This document shows, piece after piece, positions 1 through 11,533 of a DNA stretch of 64,000 nucleotides. Below the pieces are notes generated by a model that was not told the DNA's origin, did no database searches, and worked only from the letters and a program-made list of their open reading frames with translations. Source of the DNA: Arsenophonus endosymbiont of Aleurodicus floccissimus (lineage in GTDB: Bacteria; Pseudomonadota; Gammaproteobacteria; Enterobacterales; Enterobacteriaceae); the NCBI RefSeq assembly GCF_900343025.1, contig NZ_OUND01000004.1:124001-188000 (forward strand). The letters are read 5' to 3'. Every line of letters starts with the position of its first letter. Within the stretch, counting starts at the first letter, position 1. Both the position numbers and the translations under genes were made by a program.

Positions 1-302
1 ATCAGATTAAGTTCGGTAATGGTTTTTTCAATTTCACTAATTTTATTTAACGTCGCCGCTTTTATATCCGCACTGTGGCGACGTGGATTACAGAAAAGTT
101 CAAGTAATTTCCGACACTCTTTTAACGTAAATCCAACCTCCCTAGCTTGCTTTAATAATGTTAATTCTTCCAAGTGAGTAGGTTAATAATGGCGATAGCC
201 ATTTTCACTTCTCGTTGGCGGAGTAATTAATGACTTTTCCTCATAAAACCGAATTATCTTGGCGCTTAATCCCGTTTTCTCTGCAACTTGAGTAATATTC
301 AT
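1..302 (-). pseudogene. cueR: cueR, copper-responsive MerR-family regulator, broken by a nonsense codon (runs off the window start)
   Basis: The minus strand reads as a close CueR homologue: an N-terminal MerR winged helix starting [15 protein letters not shown], the recognition-helix region [12 protein letters not shown], then the start of the dimerisation helix. Codon 40 is TAA (complement of 183-185), in the wing just after SENGYRHY, where family members have a sense codon; the frame is open on both sides. The copper-binding cysteines would lie beyond the left window edge. The start at 302 is preferred over the ATG at 305 because GGAG sits at a normal distance from it. CueR normally activates copA, the divergent neighbour, in response to Cu(I). 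A 39-residue product would lack the metal-binding part, so I call it a pseudogene. Confidence 0.85.
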
Positions 303-311
303 CATTTCTCC

Positions 312-342
312 TTGACCTTAACCTTACTAGAAGGTTTAACCT
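312..342 (+). promoter_or_regulatory. CueR-type copA promoter with 19-bp spacer
   Basis: A -35 hexamer TTGACC (312-317) and a -10 hexamer TAACCT (337-342) are separated by 19 bp, the overlong spacing typical of MerR-family activated promoters. The spacer carries the dyad ACCTT...AAGGT (321-335). The arrangement is as known for the E. coli copA promoter. The control site is well preserved although both cueR and copA are broken. Confidence 0.85.
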
Positions 343-424
343 TTATCATAATCGAGGTTATTTCAGCCATAAATGTTAGGACGTAATTAGCATTATACCA
401 ATTAATTTATTGTATGCATTAGGA

Positions 425-3189
425 GTGTCAATCATACCTAATATCACCATTCTAGCGCTACAAGGACTGACTTGCTCCAATTGTATTAAGCAAGCTAACT
501 AAAGTGCTGAAAGCACGACCAGACATACAACAAGTTGCCGTTACACTTAATTATGCCAAAGTTACCGGTTCTGCTTCAGTACAAGATATGATTAAAACCA
601 TCGAACAAGCCGATTACCAAGGGAAAGTGGCAACACAGCCTGATATTACACTACAGCTTACAGGGCTCAATTGCCGCAACTGTGTCAATAAAACACAACA
701 AACATTGGAAAATATCAGTGGTGTTGCCGCCCGCCATAGTAACCACTCAAACAGCTCAAATTTTTGGTACTGCCCGAGCCCACAGAGCTAATTGCGGCGG
801 TTAGGTCGGCTGGCTACCAAACTACATTGGAAACAGCAAGCAATCCTTCCATTCGCTAACAATCAGCCACACTATCACGCAAGACAACCCAAACAGTTAG
901 CAAACAAACTGCATCAGATAGACTTGAGAAAGTAAATATTGATAGTGAGACAATACAATTACTCATCAATGGTATGACTTGTGCCAGCTGCGTTAACAAA
1001 GTACAAAAAGCGTTACTTAGTATTCCAGGCGTACAAAACGCTCAGGTTAATTTAGCCGAACGCAGTGCCCTAATCACCCGACAAGCTAAACATCACGTAT
1101 TAATTCAAGCAGTGCAAAAAGCAGGTTATGACGCCGCAATCATTGACAATGAAATGGAACATCGAAAAAAACAACAGCAGCTAACCAAGGACACTATACG
1201 CAAATTTCGTTGGCAAGCTGCTTTAGCACTACTAATTGGTATCGCCGTTATGATTTGGGGCATGATTGACAACCATATGATGTTAAGTGAAAAAAATCAA
1301 TTTAGCTGGCTGCTTATTGGTCTGCTCACTCTGATGATCATGGTTTTAACTGGTGGCCATTTTTATTATAACGCCTGGAGAAGTCTAAAAAATGGCAGTG
1401 CAACAATGGATACCCTGATCGCACTTGGAACCGATGCCGCCTGGCTAAATTCAATTAGCGTTAATTTGTGGCCAGATAAATTTCCTTTCCAGGCTCGTCA
1501 TCTTTATTATGAAGCCAGTTTAATGATCATTGGTTTAATTAATCTTGGCCATGCATTAGAACAAGGTGCCCGTCAACGTTCATCAAATGCGCTAAGGCGA
1601 TTACTTGATCTTACGCTACCCACTGCACTGGTTATTAGTGAAAAAGGTGAAAATAGAGTGCCACTGTCTCAAGTTGAATAAGGTATGGTATTACATCTGT
1701 CTAACTACCGGTGATCGCATTCCCGTTGACGGTGAGCTGGCTAACGGTGAAATTTGGCTAGATGAATCAATGTTAACTGGCGAGGCTATTGCACAATATA
1801 GGACCGTAGGTGAAAAAGTACATGCCGGAATGGTGGTACAAGATGGTACTGCATTATTACGCGTTTCGGCAGTCGGACAATATACCACCTTAGCACGCAT
1901 TATTAAATTAGTGCGCCAAGCACAAAGCAGTAAACCAGCAATAGGACTACTGACTGATAAAATCGCCTCTATTTTCGTCCCTACTGTGATCATAATTGCC
2001 TTAATTGCCGGAACTATTTGGTATTTCTTTGGGCCATCACCTCAAATCAGCTATGCATTAATAGTTACCACTAGCGTACTGATAATCGCCTGCCCATGTG
2101 TACTCGCTCGGTTTAGCAACGCTAATGTCAATTATTACGGATGTTGCTCGCGCTGCAGAATACAGCGCTCTAATACGCGATGCCGAAGCCTTACAACAAG
2201 CTAGCAGCCTAGACACCTTAGTTTTTGATAAAACCGGAACATTGACGCTAGGTAAACCTGAAGTGACAGAAATTAATACTTTTAATCAATTTGATTGAAC
2301 AATACCAAGTACTGTCGATTGCTGGCGCCCTTAAGAAAGGTGCTAATCATCCATTAGCAAATGCGATTTTAGCGAAAAGCGTTGGGTTATCGTTACCAGA
2401 GGTAAATCAGTTCCGCACTTTAGCCGGCGCCGGAGTGAAAGGTGAAATCGACAATCAAACAATTTTGTTAGGCACCCAAGCCCTGATGTCACAATACTCG
2501 ATTAACAGCCAACAAATTGATCAATTAATTGCTAAACAAGCCAATAATGGGATCACACCGGTCTTACTGGCCATTGATAATCAATTAGCCGCTTTATTTT
2601 CAATTCGAGATCCACTACGAGAAACCGCCATTAGCGCTTTACAGCGGCTACATAAGCAAAAATATCAATTGATCATGTTAACCGGTGATAATCCAATCAC
2701 CGCCAATGCCATTGCTAAAGAATTGGAAATCGACCAAGTGTTTGCCGGTGTATTGCCCGATAAAAAAGCAGCCGTCATCGCACAACTACAAAAGAGTGGT
2801 CATAAAGTTGCCATGATTGGTGATGGCATTAATGACGCCCTGCTCTAGCTCGAGCTGATGTTGGTATTGCCATGGGGAGCGGTAGTGATATTGCAATTGA
2901 AACAGCCGCTATCACATTAATTAATGATAACTTACATAGTGTTGCTGATGCGGTGCAAATTGCCCAAGGGACTTTGCGTAATATGAAACAAAATCTGTTT
3001 GACGCATTTATTTACAACGCGCTGGGCATCCCCATCACAGCAGGTCTATTTTATCCATTTGCTGGAACCTTACTTAATCCGGTTATTGCTAGTGTCGCTC
3101 TATGGTATTGTCATCAATTACTATCATTAGTAATGCAAATCATTTATTGCGATTTAAACCTAAGTAATAAATTATTATCCACCAGTTAA
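425..3189 (+). pseudogene. copA: copA, Cu(I)-exporting P1B-type ATPase, multiply frameshifted
   Basis: Fragments in all three frames reassemble into a full copper ATPase. Three N-terminal heavy-metal-associated repeats can be read (GLTCSNC near 466, GLNCRNC near 664, GMTCASC near 972), one more than the two of E. coli CopA. They are followed by membrane helices, the actuator TGE motif (MLTGEAI), the CPC motif (IACPC near 2090), the phosphorylation motif DKTGT (near 2228) and the hinge TGDGIND (near 2818). Lesions include stops near 498 and 1679, frameshifts near 730, 2100 and 2295, and another near 2846. The start is uncertain: a GTG at 425 is too close to AGGAG, and an ATA at 434 sits where an ATG would be expected. 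Copper export by this protein is lost. Confidence 0.93.
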
Positions 3190-3190
3190 C

Positions 3191-3223
3191 AAAACGGTGA
3201 CTAAAACTCAGTTACCGTTTTTT
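3191..3223 (+). terminator. intrinsic terminator after copA
   Basis: Inverted repeat AAAACGGTGAC / GTTACCGTTTT (one G-T wobble) with a 9-nt loop and a trailing run of T, just after the copA stop. Confidence 0.75.
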
Positions 3224-3315
3224 ATAAAGCATAGAAAATCTTGTACTTGATGATTAAAAACAGCTAACATATTAAACTGGCAATGAGCAATTTTTGTGTT
3301 AAGGGGAAATGAAGA

Positions 3316-4132
3316 ATGGTAGAGCCTGTATTATCTAGGCTAAAAAAATATTTGATTGCCAATAAGATTAAATATTATCCTTATCCTGCTTATGATATTA
3401 GCCTGGCCGGAAATATTCATCTGCATCTCGTTAGTAGCATTCATATGGCCAGCAAAAATATGTTCCCTCTACCTCAAACTCTAATGAACAAACTCAATCA
3501 ATGCGATGTTTTGATTGTTGAAGCCGACATTACTGATACCGTGCCTCCCTTAACTAACAATCCTGATATCCCTTGCCCACCGGTCAAACAACGGCTTTCA
3601 CCTTCACTATATCTGAAATTTAAACATTATTGCCAAGAAATCAAACGGCACGATGAACAATTAGATGGCCTTGCTGCCTGGCAAATTGCGTTGTTTTTAC
3701 AAGCCAATCAAGCGCAGAGCCTAGGATTATTTCCTCAATACAGGATAGATTATCAACTGCTACAAATTGCACAGCAAAAGCAGAAACCGATCATTGAACT
3801 TGAAGGCACCGCCTCTCAAATCGAGCTACTCATGAATTTACCTAATAATGGGCAATCTTTATTGGAAGATACCTTTACATATTGGTGTTCTAATGCTCGT
3901 TCGCTACAGGTAATGTTGAGTTGGTGGATAAACTTCAAACCTGAGCTGGATTTAAAATTGCCAAGAGCCTTTCATGATGATGTTTATCAGTTATTACTGC
4001 AAGTAACGTAATTTATTGTGGTGTCAAAAGTTAAAAAAATTATCAGCAGGTCATTATGTCGTGGCCGTTGGCGCTTTACATTTATATGGCGACAATAATC
4101 TTGCTAACTTATTTAAACAGCAAATCGATTAA
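3316..4132 (+). pseudogene. ybaP: ybaP, TraB/GumN-family protein, frameshifted near the C-terminus
   Basis: The first 231 codons match YbaP, including the family histidine segment (LVSSIHMAS) and the acidic motif LIVEAD. The expected ending VAVGALHLYG, with the second conserved histidine of TraB/GumN proteins, is present at 4058-4096 but in another frame, after a stop at 4009-4011. The start ATG follows AAGGGG at 9 nt. The TraB/GumN family has been linked to metalloprotease-like folds, but no firm role is known for YbaP. It lies between copA and ybaK as in E. coli; the small ybaQ of E. coli is absent. The product would lose the last 35 or so residues, including a likely active-site histidine. 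Confidence 0.88.
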
Positions 4133-4227
4133 TTCAATTCCAGTTTTTATTTAAGCGAGATTGCCAATCAAAATAATAAAATAGCAATTTAACTACCCGC
4201 TATAACGTTACTTAAAATAAGGTTTTT

Positions 4228-4710
4228 ATGTGACCCCCCTGCTATTAATTTATTGCAAAAAAACAGAATCAAATATGCGCTACATAGCTATACACATGAT
4301 GCTCATCTACATCATTTTGGTCAAGAGGCGGTGGAAAAATTGGCGCTTGATGCCAGGCAAGTATTTAAAACGCTACTGGTAGCATTAAATGGAAATAGCA
4401 AAAATCTTATCGTTGCTATCACACCGGTATCTGGACAACTTAATTTGAAACGCGTTGCCAGCATATTTAACGGCAAAAAAGCAGAAATGGTTGAACCTCA
4501 AATCGCACAAAAAATAACAGGCTATTTATTAGGCGGAATCAGCCCATTGGGACAAAAAAATGTCTGCCAACAATTATTGATGAACAAGCCAAGCAATTTG
4601 CCACTATTTATATTTCAGGGGGAAAAAGAGAGCTGGAGATTGAACTTGATCCCAACGATCTAGCTCATTTATTAAATGCAATTTTTGCCAATATAAAAAG
4701 TGATAAATAA
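4228..4710 (+). pseudogene. ybaK: ybaK, Cys-tRNA(Pro)/Cys-tRNA(Cys) deacylase, frameshifted at both ends
   Basis: The central stretch (KNRIKYALHSYTHD to GGISPLGQK) is a clear YbaK/ProRS-editing family protein, which hydrolyses mischarged Cys-tRNA(Pro) in the cytoplasm. At the 5' end ATG is followed directly by TGA because extra bases sit in ATGTGACCCCCC, where the family start would read ATG-ACC-CCT. At about 4560 the run of seven A is one short: adding one A restores [20 protein letters not shown] and a normal end at 4710. The gene is convergent with ushA, with 11 bp between the stops. The second lesion alone could be bridged by slippage, but the destroyed start makes a functional product unlikely. 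Confidence 0.9.
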
Positions 4711-4721
4711 TACCGGGTTAA

Positions 4722-6386
4722 TCAATGATTAATAATTTCTTTACCGGGCGCATAATCATTAACTTTTAACGGCGCATGTTTTTCAATAAAATGCTTTAAT
4801 ACCTCAGTGTCCACCAATCCTGAATTGACATAATTTGGATGATGGCTAATTTTCGGGTAACCATCACCACCAAAAGCAATAAAATCTAGTGTTGCCATCC
4901 AATAATGCTTTTTAATATCTAATGGCTGACCGGCTATTTTAATATCTGTAATCGCGCCATCTTTATGACGAATTAAACTGATATTATAGAATTGGGCATA
5001 AGCCCCCGAACCTGGCGTCTTACTAGCAACGGCTGCCAAATAATTTTTCACTTCCTGACCATTAAAATCAACATAGGCTACATGATTAGCAAAAGGTAAA
5101 ACCTTAAGTACTTGTCGATAACTGATCTCGCCTCGTTCAATAGAATTACGGATCATGCCACTGCTCATAATGGCAAAGTCGGCATTTACACGTTCCACTT
5201 GCGACGCTAAAATCAGCCGTGCCAAATTAGTTTGATCAAAACGTATTTTGTTGCGGGAACCTTGTAATCGACCATCAACGAAGCCCAATTTCATATCTAA
5301 TTGTTGACGGCCTTTTGTCTGAAATGGAGAAAGTAATTTTACCATATCAACATCGGGCGGAATTTCTCGTGTATAAAGAGTTAACTCTGTCGAACCATCT
5401 TCGTTAAGCCGTTTCTGTTTTAAATTAATAGGAATAAGCCGATAGCGGGTTAAAATAAATTTACCATTTTTAAATTCAAAATCAGCCCGCCCAACATATT
5501 TTCCCCATTCATGAGCCTGCAAAATCCAAGTTCCATTTTGGCGATCTGGGATACATAATGTACCAGGCACATAATCAACTTGTTTGTAATTTATCCTACT
5601 GACGGACATACAAACGGGATCTTGAGAATGACCTCCCACTATCATATCTAAATATCCGGTCGGTAAGCTACGCGCCATTTCAACATCACCAGGAGCATTA
5701 GAACCATGTTCACCATTGTTATAATGTCCCATATGCGTCGCTGCAATAACGATATCGGGCTTTTCATTAGCACGTAAAGATTGGATCACCGTTTTCGCTT
5801 CATTAACAGGAGAACGGAATTCTATATCGGAAAATATCCCTGGGTTACCTAACTTAACAGTATCGTCGGTAGTTAAACCAATAACAGCAATTTTAATACC
5901 CTGTTTATTAAAAATAAGATAGGGTTTGAATAATCTCTGGCCAATACTGGGTTGATAAATATTAGCTGACAGAAAAGGAAAAGTTGCCCATTGCTGTTGT
6001 TTGCGTAAGATCGCCAAAGGTTTATCAAACTCATGATTACCAATTGCCATTGCGTCATAACCAATCATATTCATGCCTTTAATATCTGGTTCAGCATCTT
6101 GCAAATCGGATTCAGGCACGCCTGTATTAATATCACCAGCGGAAAGCAGTAAAAAAATTCCCCCTTTTTTTGCAACTTCATGGCGAATTTCTGCAACTAA
6201 TGTTTTTTGCGCGGCTAACCCATATTCTCCGTTTTTGTTATGCCAAAAATGACCATGATGATCATTGGTATGTAATATTATGATAGAGTAAGCTTTATCT
6301 TTTTGCCATGCCATTGCGGTTGGACTTAATAACAACCATAAAAATAACATTATCCCACCCTGGGAAGTCTTAAGTGACAATCGCAT
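4722..6386 (-). CDS. ushA: UshA, periplasmic UDP-sugar hydrolase / 5'-nucleotidase
   Basis: An intact 554-residue reading frame matches UshA (550 aa in E. coli), which dephosphorylates extracellular nucleotides and cleaves UDP-sugars so that nucleosides can be taken up. Residues 1-26 form a signal peptide ending AMA. The N-terminal metallophosphoesterase domain shows the dimetal ligands HTNDHHGH (Asp42, His44), SAGDINTG, GNHEF, ATHMGH and GGHSQDP; the C-terminal substrate domain carries SSGMIRNS and GGDGYP. I chose the ATG at 6386 because GGAG precedes it by 6 nt; a GTG four codons upstream has no ribosome site. It is a single-gene unit convergent with ybaK. In E. coli fsr lies next to it; that gene is missing here. 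Confidence 0.95.
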   Translation of the reverse strand: MRLSLKTSQGGIMLFLWLLLSPTAMAWQKDKAYSIIILHTNDHHGHFWHNKNGEYGLAAQKTLVAEIRHEVAKKGGIFLLLSAGDINTGVPESDLQDAEPDIKGMNMIGYDAMAIGNHEFDKPLAILRKQQQWATFPFLSANIYQPSIGQRLFKPYLIFNKQGIKIAVIGLTTDDTVKLGNPGIFSDIEFRSPVNEAKTVIQSLRANEKPDIVIAATHMGHYNNGEHGSNAPGDVEMARSLPTGYLDMIVGGHSQDPVCMSVSRINYKQVDYVPGTLCIPDRQNGTWILQAHEWGKYVGRADFEFKNGKFILTRYRLIPINLKQKRLNEDGSTELTLYTREIPPDVDMVKLLSPFQTKGRQQLDMKLGFVDGRLQGSRNKIRFDQTNLARLILASQVERVNADFAIMSSGMIRNSIERGEISYRQVLKVLPFANHVAYVDFNGQEVKNYLAAVASKTPGSGAYAQFYNISLIRHKDGAITDIKIAGQPLDIKKHYWMATLDFIAFGGDGYPKISHHPNYVNSGLVDTEVLKHFIEKHAPLKVNDYAPGKEIINH

Positions 6387-7195
6387 ATCTATCTCCACAC
6401 CATTAAAAATTTATACCCTCTGTATTTCATCAAATGATTTATTTTATATCCTGTAAAAATAACTATCTATTTTGTTATTTACTAAATATTTTATCTGATT
6501 ATTACAACATAAATCGTTCTGGCCATTACACAAGATAAAAGTATTGCCAGTCATAATCTCAATTAAATAACAAAATAGAGACTGAATCGCTATTGCTAAA
6601 GGAATAGTGGATAATGATTATTTTAATTCAGTTAATTAACTGAAAAATATAATAAAATTATATAAAAAACATTAGATAATCGGTGTTATTGTTAGCCAAA
6701 ATGGCAATAAAAATGCTCAGTCAAAAAATAATCAATCAATTGATTTTTGCAAATTTTTTTATTTTATTAGCATAAATAACTACTATAATTGTTATTTGAT
6801 ACATCATTTTGCTAATTATATCCAAAATGTAAAAGTATCAACCTAATGATTCTATTGCTGAGATGATTGATAAATAACCTTTGGAGACAATTGACATCGT
6901 TTCAGCTGCTGAAATTATATTACACATAAAGTGTATTGAATTAATTAATTCAACCTGGATTTTTTATCATTATCATTTTTTTGACCACATCATTACCAAA
7001 TATGAACAAAAAAAAGAATAATAGTTTATATTATAATATATTAAAAAATAATAAATTATAATAGTTAATATGGTTATTTACTTGGCATTTTTATTATTTA
7101 TAACGTAATTTTTTAGCGCTTTTTTAGTTTATAGCAGATAAAATAAGTTTGAATTCTACATGACGTATTTTGTCATCCCAAAAAGAGGAGATTTA
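6387..7195. other. AT-rich spacer where fsr lies in E. coli
   Basis: About 800 bp with no open frame that I recognise and strong AT bias. In E. coli fsr (fosmidomycin resistance efflux) sits between ushA and ybaL; I could not read any remnant of it. The spacer must hold the divergent promoters for ushA and ybaL, but I cannot place them with confidence. Confidence 0.6.
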
Positions 7196-8942
7196 ATGAA
7201 TCATTCAGCATCCCTCATCACAACTATTGTTGGTGGTTTAGCTCTTGCCTATCTGTTTGGTATGATTGCACAACGGCTAAAAATATCACCGTTAGTCGGC
7301 TGTTTATTGGCCGGTGTTCTTATTGGTCCCTTTACGCCAGGTTTTGTTGCAAATACAAATTTAGCCAGTGAACTCGCCGAAATTGGTTTTATATTATTGA
7401 TGTTTGGTGTTGGCTTACATTTTTCCTTAAAAGATCTTTTAGCCGTAAAATCGATTGCTATTCCTGGTGCCATCGCTCAAATAATTACTGCCACCTTATT
7501 AGGTGTTGGTTTAGCCATGCTATTTGGTTGGAGTATTTTTGCTGGTATTGTTTTTGGGCTTTGTCTCTCAACAGCCAGTACTGTAGTGCTATTAAGAGCA
7601 TTAGAAGAACGTCAACTGATCGATAGTAAACGAGGCCGAATTGCTATTGGCTGGCTGATGTCGAAGATTTAGTCATGGTATTAACTCTGGTATTGCTGCC
7701 AGCAATTGCCGGTATTCTCGATAGTAATAATGCTAATTTTAGTGAGCTCGCAATTAAATTAACCATTACCGTTGGTAAAGTAACTATTTTTATCATTATT
7801 ACCCTTTTCATCGGTCGCCAACTTATTCCATGGATGCTAGCCCGTACTGCAGCAACCGGTTCTCGTGAATTATTCACACTAGCAGTGTTAGTATTAGCAC
7901 TCGGTATTGCCTATACCACGGTAACTCTATTTAATGCTTCTTTTGCCGTTGGCGCATTTTTCGCAGGTATGACCCTAAATGAATCTGAATTAAGTCATCG
8001 GGCTGCACAAAATACACTACCTTTGCGAGATGCATTTGCGGTTCTGTTTTTTGTATCGGTCGGTATGCTTCTAGACTCTATCATATTAATAGAACATCCA
8101 CTCGCGGTATTGTCGATTTTAGCACAATTATTACTATTGGTAAATCACTCGCCGCATTACTGTTATTGAGACTATTTGGTCATAGCCGCCGAACCGCCTT
8201 AACTATCGCAATAAGTCTGGCACAAATCGGTGAATTCTCTTTCATCCTGGCCGGAATGTGAATACTCTCAATATATTTGATAGTCAAGCACCAAACCTGG
8301 TTTTAGCTGATGCTATCGTCTCTATTATGATTAATCCATTACTATTTAGCTTACTTGACCGTTATCTGAAAAAAACCGAAACAACAGAGGAAGAATTATT
8401 AGATGAAACGCAGGAAGGAAGTTGCACAAATTCCTGTCGATATTTGCCGTCATGCAATTATTGTTGGTTATGGTCGTGTTGGTACTATTCTGGCTGAAAA
8501 TTTACGCCAAAAAGATATCCCGATCGTCGTTATCGAAAATACACGCGCCAGATTTAAAGAATTAGCCAAAAATAGCTTCCGTTCAATAATTGGCAATGCC
8601 GTAAATAAAGCACTAATGAAGCTGGCTCACATAGATTGTGCCCAAACACTGTTAGTCACCGTTCCAAATGGTTATGAAGCTGGGCAAATTATTGAGAAGA
8701 CTAGGTCATTAAACCCTGATATCACTATTATTGTTCGTGCCCACTATGATGATGAAGTTAGATATATTCGTGAACGTGGCGCAAATCACATCGTTGTTGG
8801 TGAACATGAAATAGCCAGAACCATGGCACATTTCCTGTCTAAAAAGAAAACAGTAGGCTGTACCATTAATAATAATGACGATAATTTATTATCAGGCACT
8901 AAAGATTTAGATAAATACTTAAAACCTGATGCTTCTAACTAA
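7196..8942 (+). pseudogene. ybaL: ybaL, KefB/KefC-type cation:proton antiporter, at least four frameshifts
   Basis: The start ATG at 7196 follows GAGGAG and the frames together give the whole family protein: a membrane antiporter domain (GLALAYLFGMIAQRL, LLMFGVGLHFSL, NESELSHRAA, VLFFVSVGMLLD) followed by a cytosolic TrkA-N nucleotide-binding domain (HAIIVGYGRVGTIL, RAHYDDEVRYI). The frame breaks near 7660 (WLMSKI then stop; one base lost), 8145, 8258 and 8410. Intact YbaL would be about 560 residues and is thought to move K+ or another cation against protons at the inner membrane. Every segment is still closely similar to the family, so inactivation looks recent. Confidence 0.93.
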
Positions 8943-8953
8943 CCAATAAAAAT

Positions 8954-8986
8954 AAATCAGGGGAAATATTGGCCTTCTCCTGATTT
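8954..8986. terminator. bidirectional terminator between ybaL and gsk
   Basis: Inverted repeat AAATCAGGGGAA / TTCTCCTGATTT (12 bp, one G-T wobble), flanked by T/A tracts on both sides, between two convergent genes. Confidence 0.8.
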
Positions 8987-8993
8987 TATTTAA

Positions 8994-10303
8994 TTACCTT
9001 TCCCAGTAAGATTCCTCTAAACTATCTTCTTTTTCAGGCAAACTTCGCGTTAAACGTGGTAAATGTTGAATAAATACTTGATAACTAACTCTATTAGCAT
9101 ATTTACACACCTGTGCTAAGGAAGAATATGTCAGGTAAGGCAAAAAATGTTTTGTTGAATTAGGTATATTTAAACGATGAAAACGATTAGCGGTAATATC
9201 GTGTAGTAAAGCAGACAGTGCACCATCACCAGCTCTATTGGTATTCATGATTTTTTCTGGCCCACCCATATAAGGCTCAATATGTGAATAGATCCTAAAA
9301 AGAAGCTGACACTCTTTTTTCCTCATCGCACGGCTAAATTCATAACAATTAAATTGCTTAATCACGCCAGACAATAGAGGATGCTGAGTTTCTCTTTTAT
9401 AGGTTGATTCGGTATAACCAGCCATGTAGAATCCATCAGCACCGGTGGTACAAAGTACCAGATCAATCCAATCAAGCACTCTATCGGCAGCTAATAAGGG
9501 ATCTTTGATCCCCGTCAAATATAACGCTTTATCTTCGTTCATTGCCACAACAGAAACATATTTAGCGAGAAAATCCTGCCAAAATGAGGGATCATAGGCA
9601 ATAACAAATTTAGTGCCCAATGTTAGCACCACTGGTACATCATGTTTTTTAGCATATTCTATTGCTTGCATTGTTGCTGCTAGCATCGGTTCACCAGGTT
9701 GGCCACGGACAAGATAAGCAGTAATAAGAACCAGTGCTGATGCCTCTGCAATAATTTGCTCTGGAATGCTATCAGGACGCAATTGGTTCATTAACCCTGG
9801 AAATTGCAAATGTTCGTTCACCATTTTCCGTAATTAAGGTAAAACAGCGACCAATCGGGCCATCAACACCCTGTAAATAATTTAAATCCATCCGGCTCGA
9901 AGTATGGCATAAATAACGGTAAGCATAGCTGCCAATTTGAATGTTATTACACATCATACCCAACAACACAGATCTATCATCAGCTAATAACGAGTAATTA
10001 TGTAAAGTATTCCCTATCGTGCCACCAGCAAATTCATAACTAATAAGATTGCGCTCCGTTAACTCACGATAAAGTTCTTCAGCAGTAGTCTCTTCAATAA
10101 CGAGTGAGTGCCCCTGACTAAGGGGATAACGCTGAATAAAATCATCATCAACTTTTTGCTTCAATATCAACCAAAGTTTGATCTATACCAACTATATATG
10201 CATGATCACTGTCACTATTGATTAACTCTTGATTGGATAATAAGGGATCTAGGAGACTAACAGGAAAATAGTGCTTGGACTTACGTTGACCAAGGAATTT
10301 CAT
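8994..10303 (-). pseudogene. gsk: gsk, inosine-guanosine kinase, two frameshifts
   Basis: Translation from the ATG at 10303 begins MKFLGQRKSKHYFPV, as in Gsk (434 aa in E. coli), an enzyme of the PfkB family that phosphorylates guanosine and inosine. An extra A in the run at 10152-10156 shifts the frame after VDIEAK. A second shift near 9825 breaks the segment after ERTFAIS, which continues in the next frame as PGLMNQLRPDSIPEQ. The C-terminal PfkB signature reads NTNRAGDGALSALL, where the family has NTNGAGD: the first glycine of the anion hole is Arg. That substitution, added to the shifts, makes function very unlikely. The gene lies between ybaL and the wzz remnant. Confidence 0.93.
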
Positions 10304-10400
10304 AATAGGTAGATTAATAATAACTAAAGGAGTGAATCTAACATAACTAACATTATTGAGCAGCAGGAAAATTACCTACTGCTTATATAAAATTATCTCA

Positions 10401-11533
10401 TCAGACTTGTTGCTTACGGCTATTTATCATATGACGTAATAAAACATAAACACAACCCAAAATTAAACCGGCTAGTCCAGCTAATACAACCATATACATT
10501 TGCTTGGGTGCCTATTTAGCAAGCGGTAAAGTTGGCTTTTGTATAATATTTCACCGGCTGGAACCAAATATCTTTAGTGTCTAACGCCTGTAATTGTTGG
10601 ATATATTGTTGGCTATTTAAAAGTTCAGGATCTAATGGTAGCTGATCATTATCCTGTTCAATAATGGCTAACTTTTAAGCTAAAGCTTCTGAACCCAATG
10701 CAATAGGATAATCTAAATCATCTTGAATAAAGTTATGAGTAGTTGAAACCGGTTTTTTAACTCCAACAGATTAAGCTATTTTTAACGAATTCTTCAGTCG
10801 CTGAACCGCAACCGGATTAGCATTTTTTAAATACCGTCAACTTAATAGCATATTTACCTTTAGCATAAACAATTTGTTGTGTTATTTTTTCATTTAACTC
10901 GGCTTTAATTTCCTACCGTACATTCGAGCCAACATAACGCAGATAACCAGACAATAAATTCTTGGCATCTTGAGCAGTTGCCGCAGAAAATTCGAGGCTT
11001 GCTTCTATCGACTGCGTAATATCATCTACATTATTATTTGCATTTTTACTAAAAATGACGCTGCCAACAGTAATATTATTTATCATATCACGTAAAAGCT
11101 ATTGTTCTCTCTCTAAGGAGAGTGACTCTGTTGATTTAACTAACTGCTGAAAATAGTCACTACTTTTCAGAAAATTTTCCTGCAACAACTGAGAACGATA
11201 AGCATCAAGAAATTTTACATAAACTTGCTCAGCATCAATATTTGTTTCAACATCCATTACTCTTAATTGACTAAGGAACTCATTCAGCTTAAACGTTTCT
11301 TGAGCGGTAGGTTGAACAATCATTGCTTTGCTTGCCCATTTTTCTGGTAAAAATAACGACCAACAAAAAGCGGTTGCGGACAACACAGCAACAAAAATCG
11401 CAATCAACAATTTAGATTGATAAAGAATAGAAATAAGTTCAAATAAATCAATTTCATCATCTTGTTTCGTATTGGCAGAATAAAAAGAGGGATCGAGCTC
11501 AGTGGTTGTATTTAATAATGGTCTATTTGTCAT
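10401..11533 (-). pseudogene. wzz: wzz/fepE, O-antigen chain-length regulator, multiply broken
   Basis: The first 144 codons give a Wzz N-terminus: a cytosolic lead with DDEIDLFELISILYQSK, a membrane helix (LLIAIFVAVLSATAFCW) and the FLPEKWASKAMI segment typical of polysaccharide co-polymerases. After a stop at 11099 the coiled-coil periplasmic part continues with more stops (near 10919 and 10677) and frame changes. The C-terminal membrane helix (YMVVLAGLAGLILGCVYVLL) ends at 10401. Intact Wzz sits in the inner membrane and sets O-polysaccharide length together with Wzy. Its place between hemH and gsk is that of the Y. pseudotuberculosis O-antigen cluster (known from the literature). No other cluster gene remains. 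Confidence 0.88.

Noticed and set aside
1691..1993. Open frame of 100 codons on the minus strand inside copA
   Set aside because: It is antisense to the well-conserved actuator region of copA and has no similarity I recognise; a shadow frame.
4058..4132. A separate small gene carrying VAVGALHLYG
   Set aside because: It is the displaced C-terminal end of ybaP, matching the family ending, not a new gene.
6399..7195. A hidden fsr remnant in the ushA-ybaL spacer
   Set aside because: No frame showed membrane-transporter segments or any stretch similar to Fsr; the spacer seems to be fully eroded or deleted.
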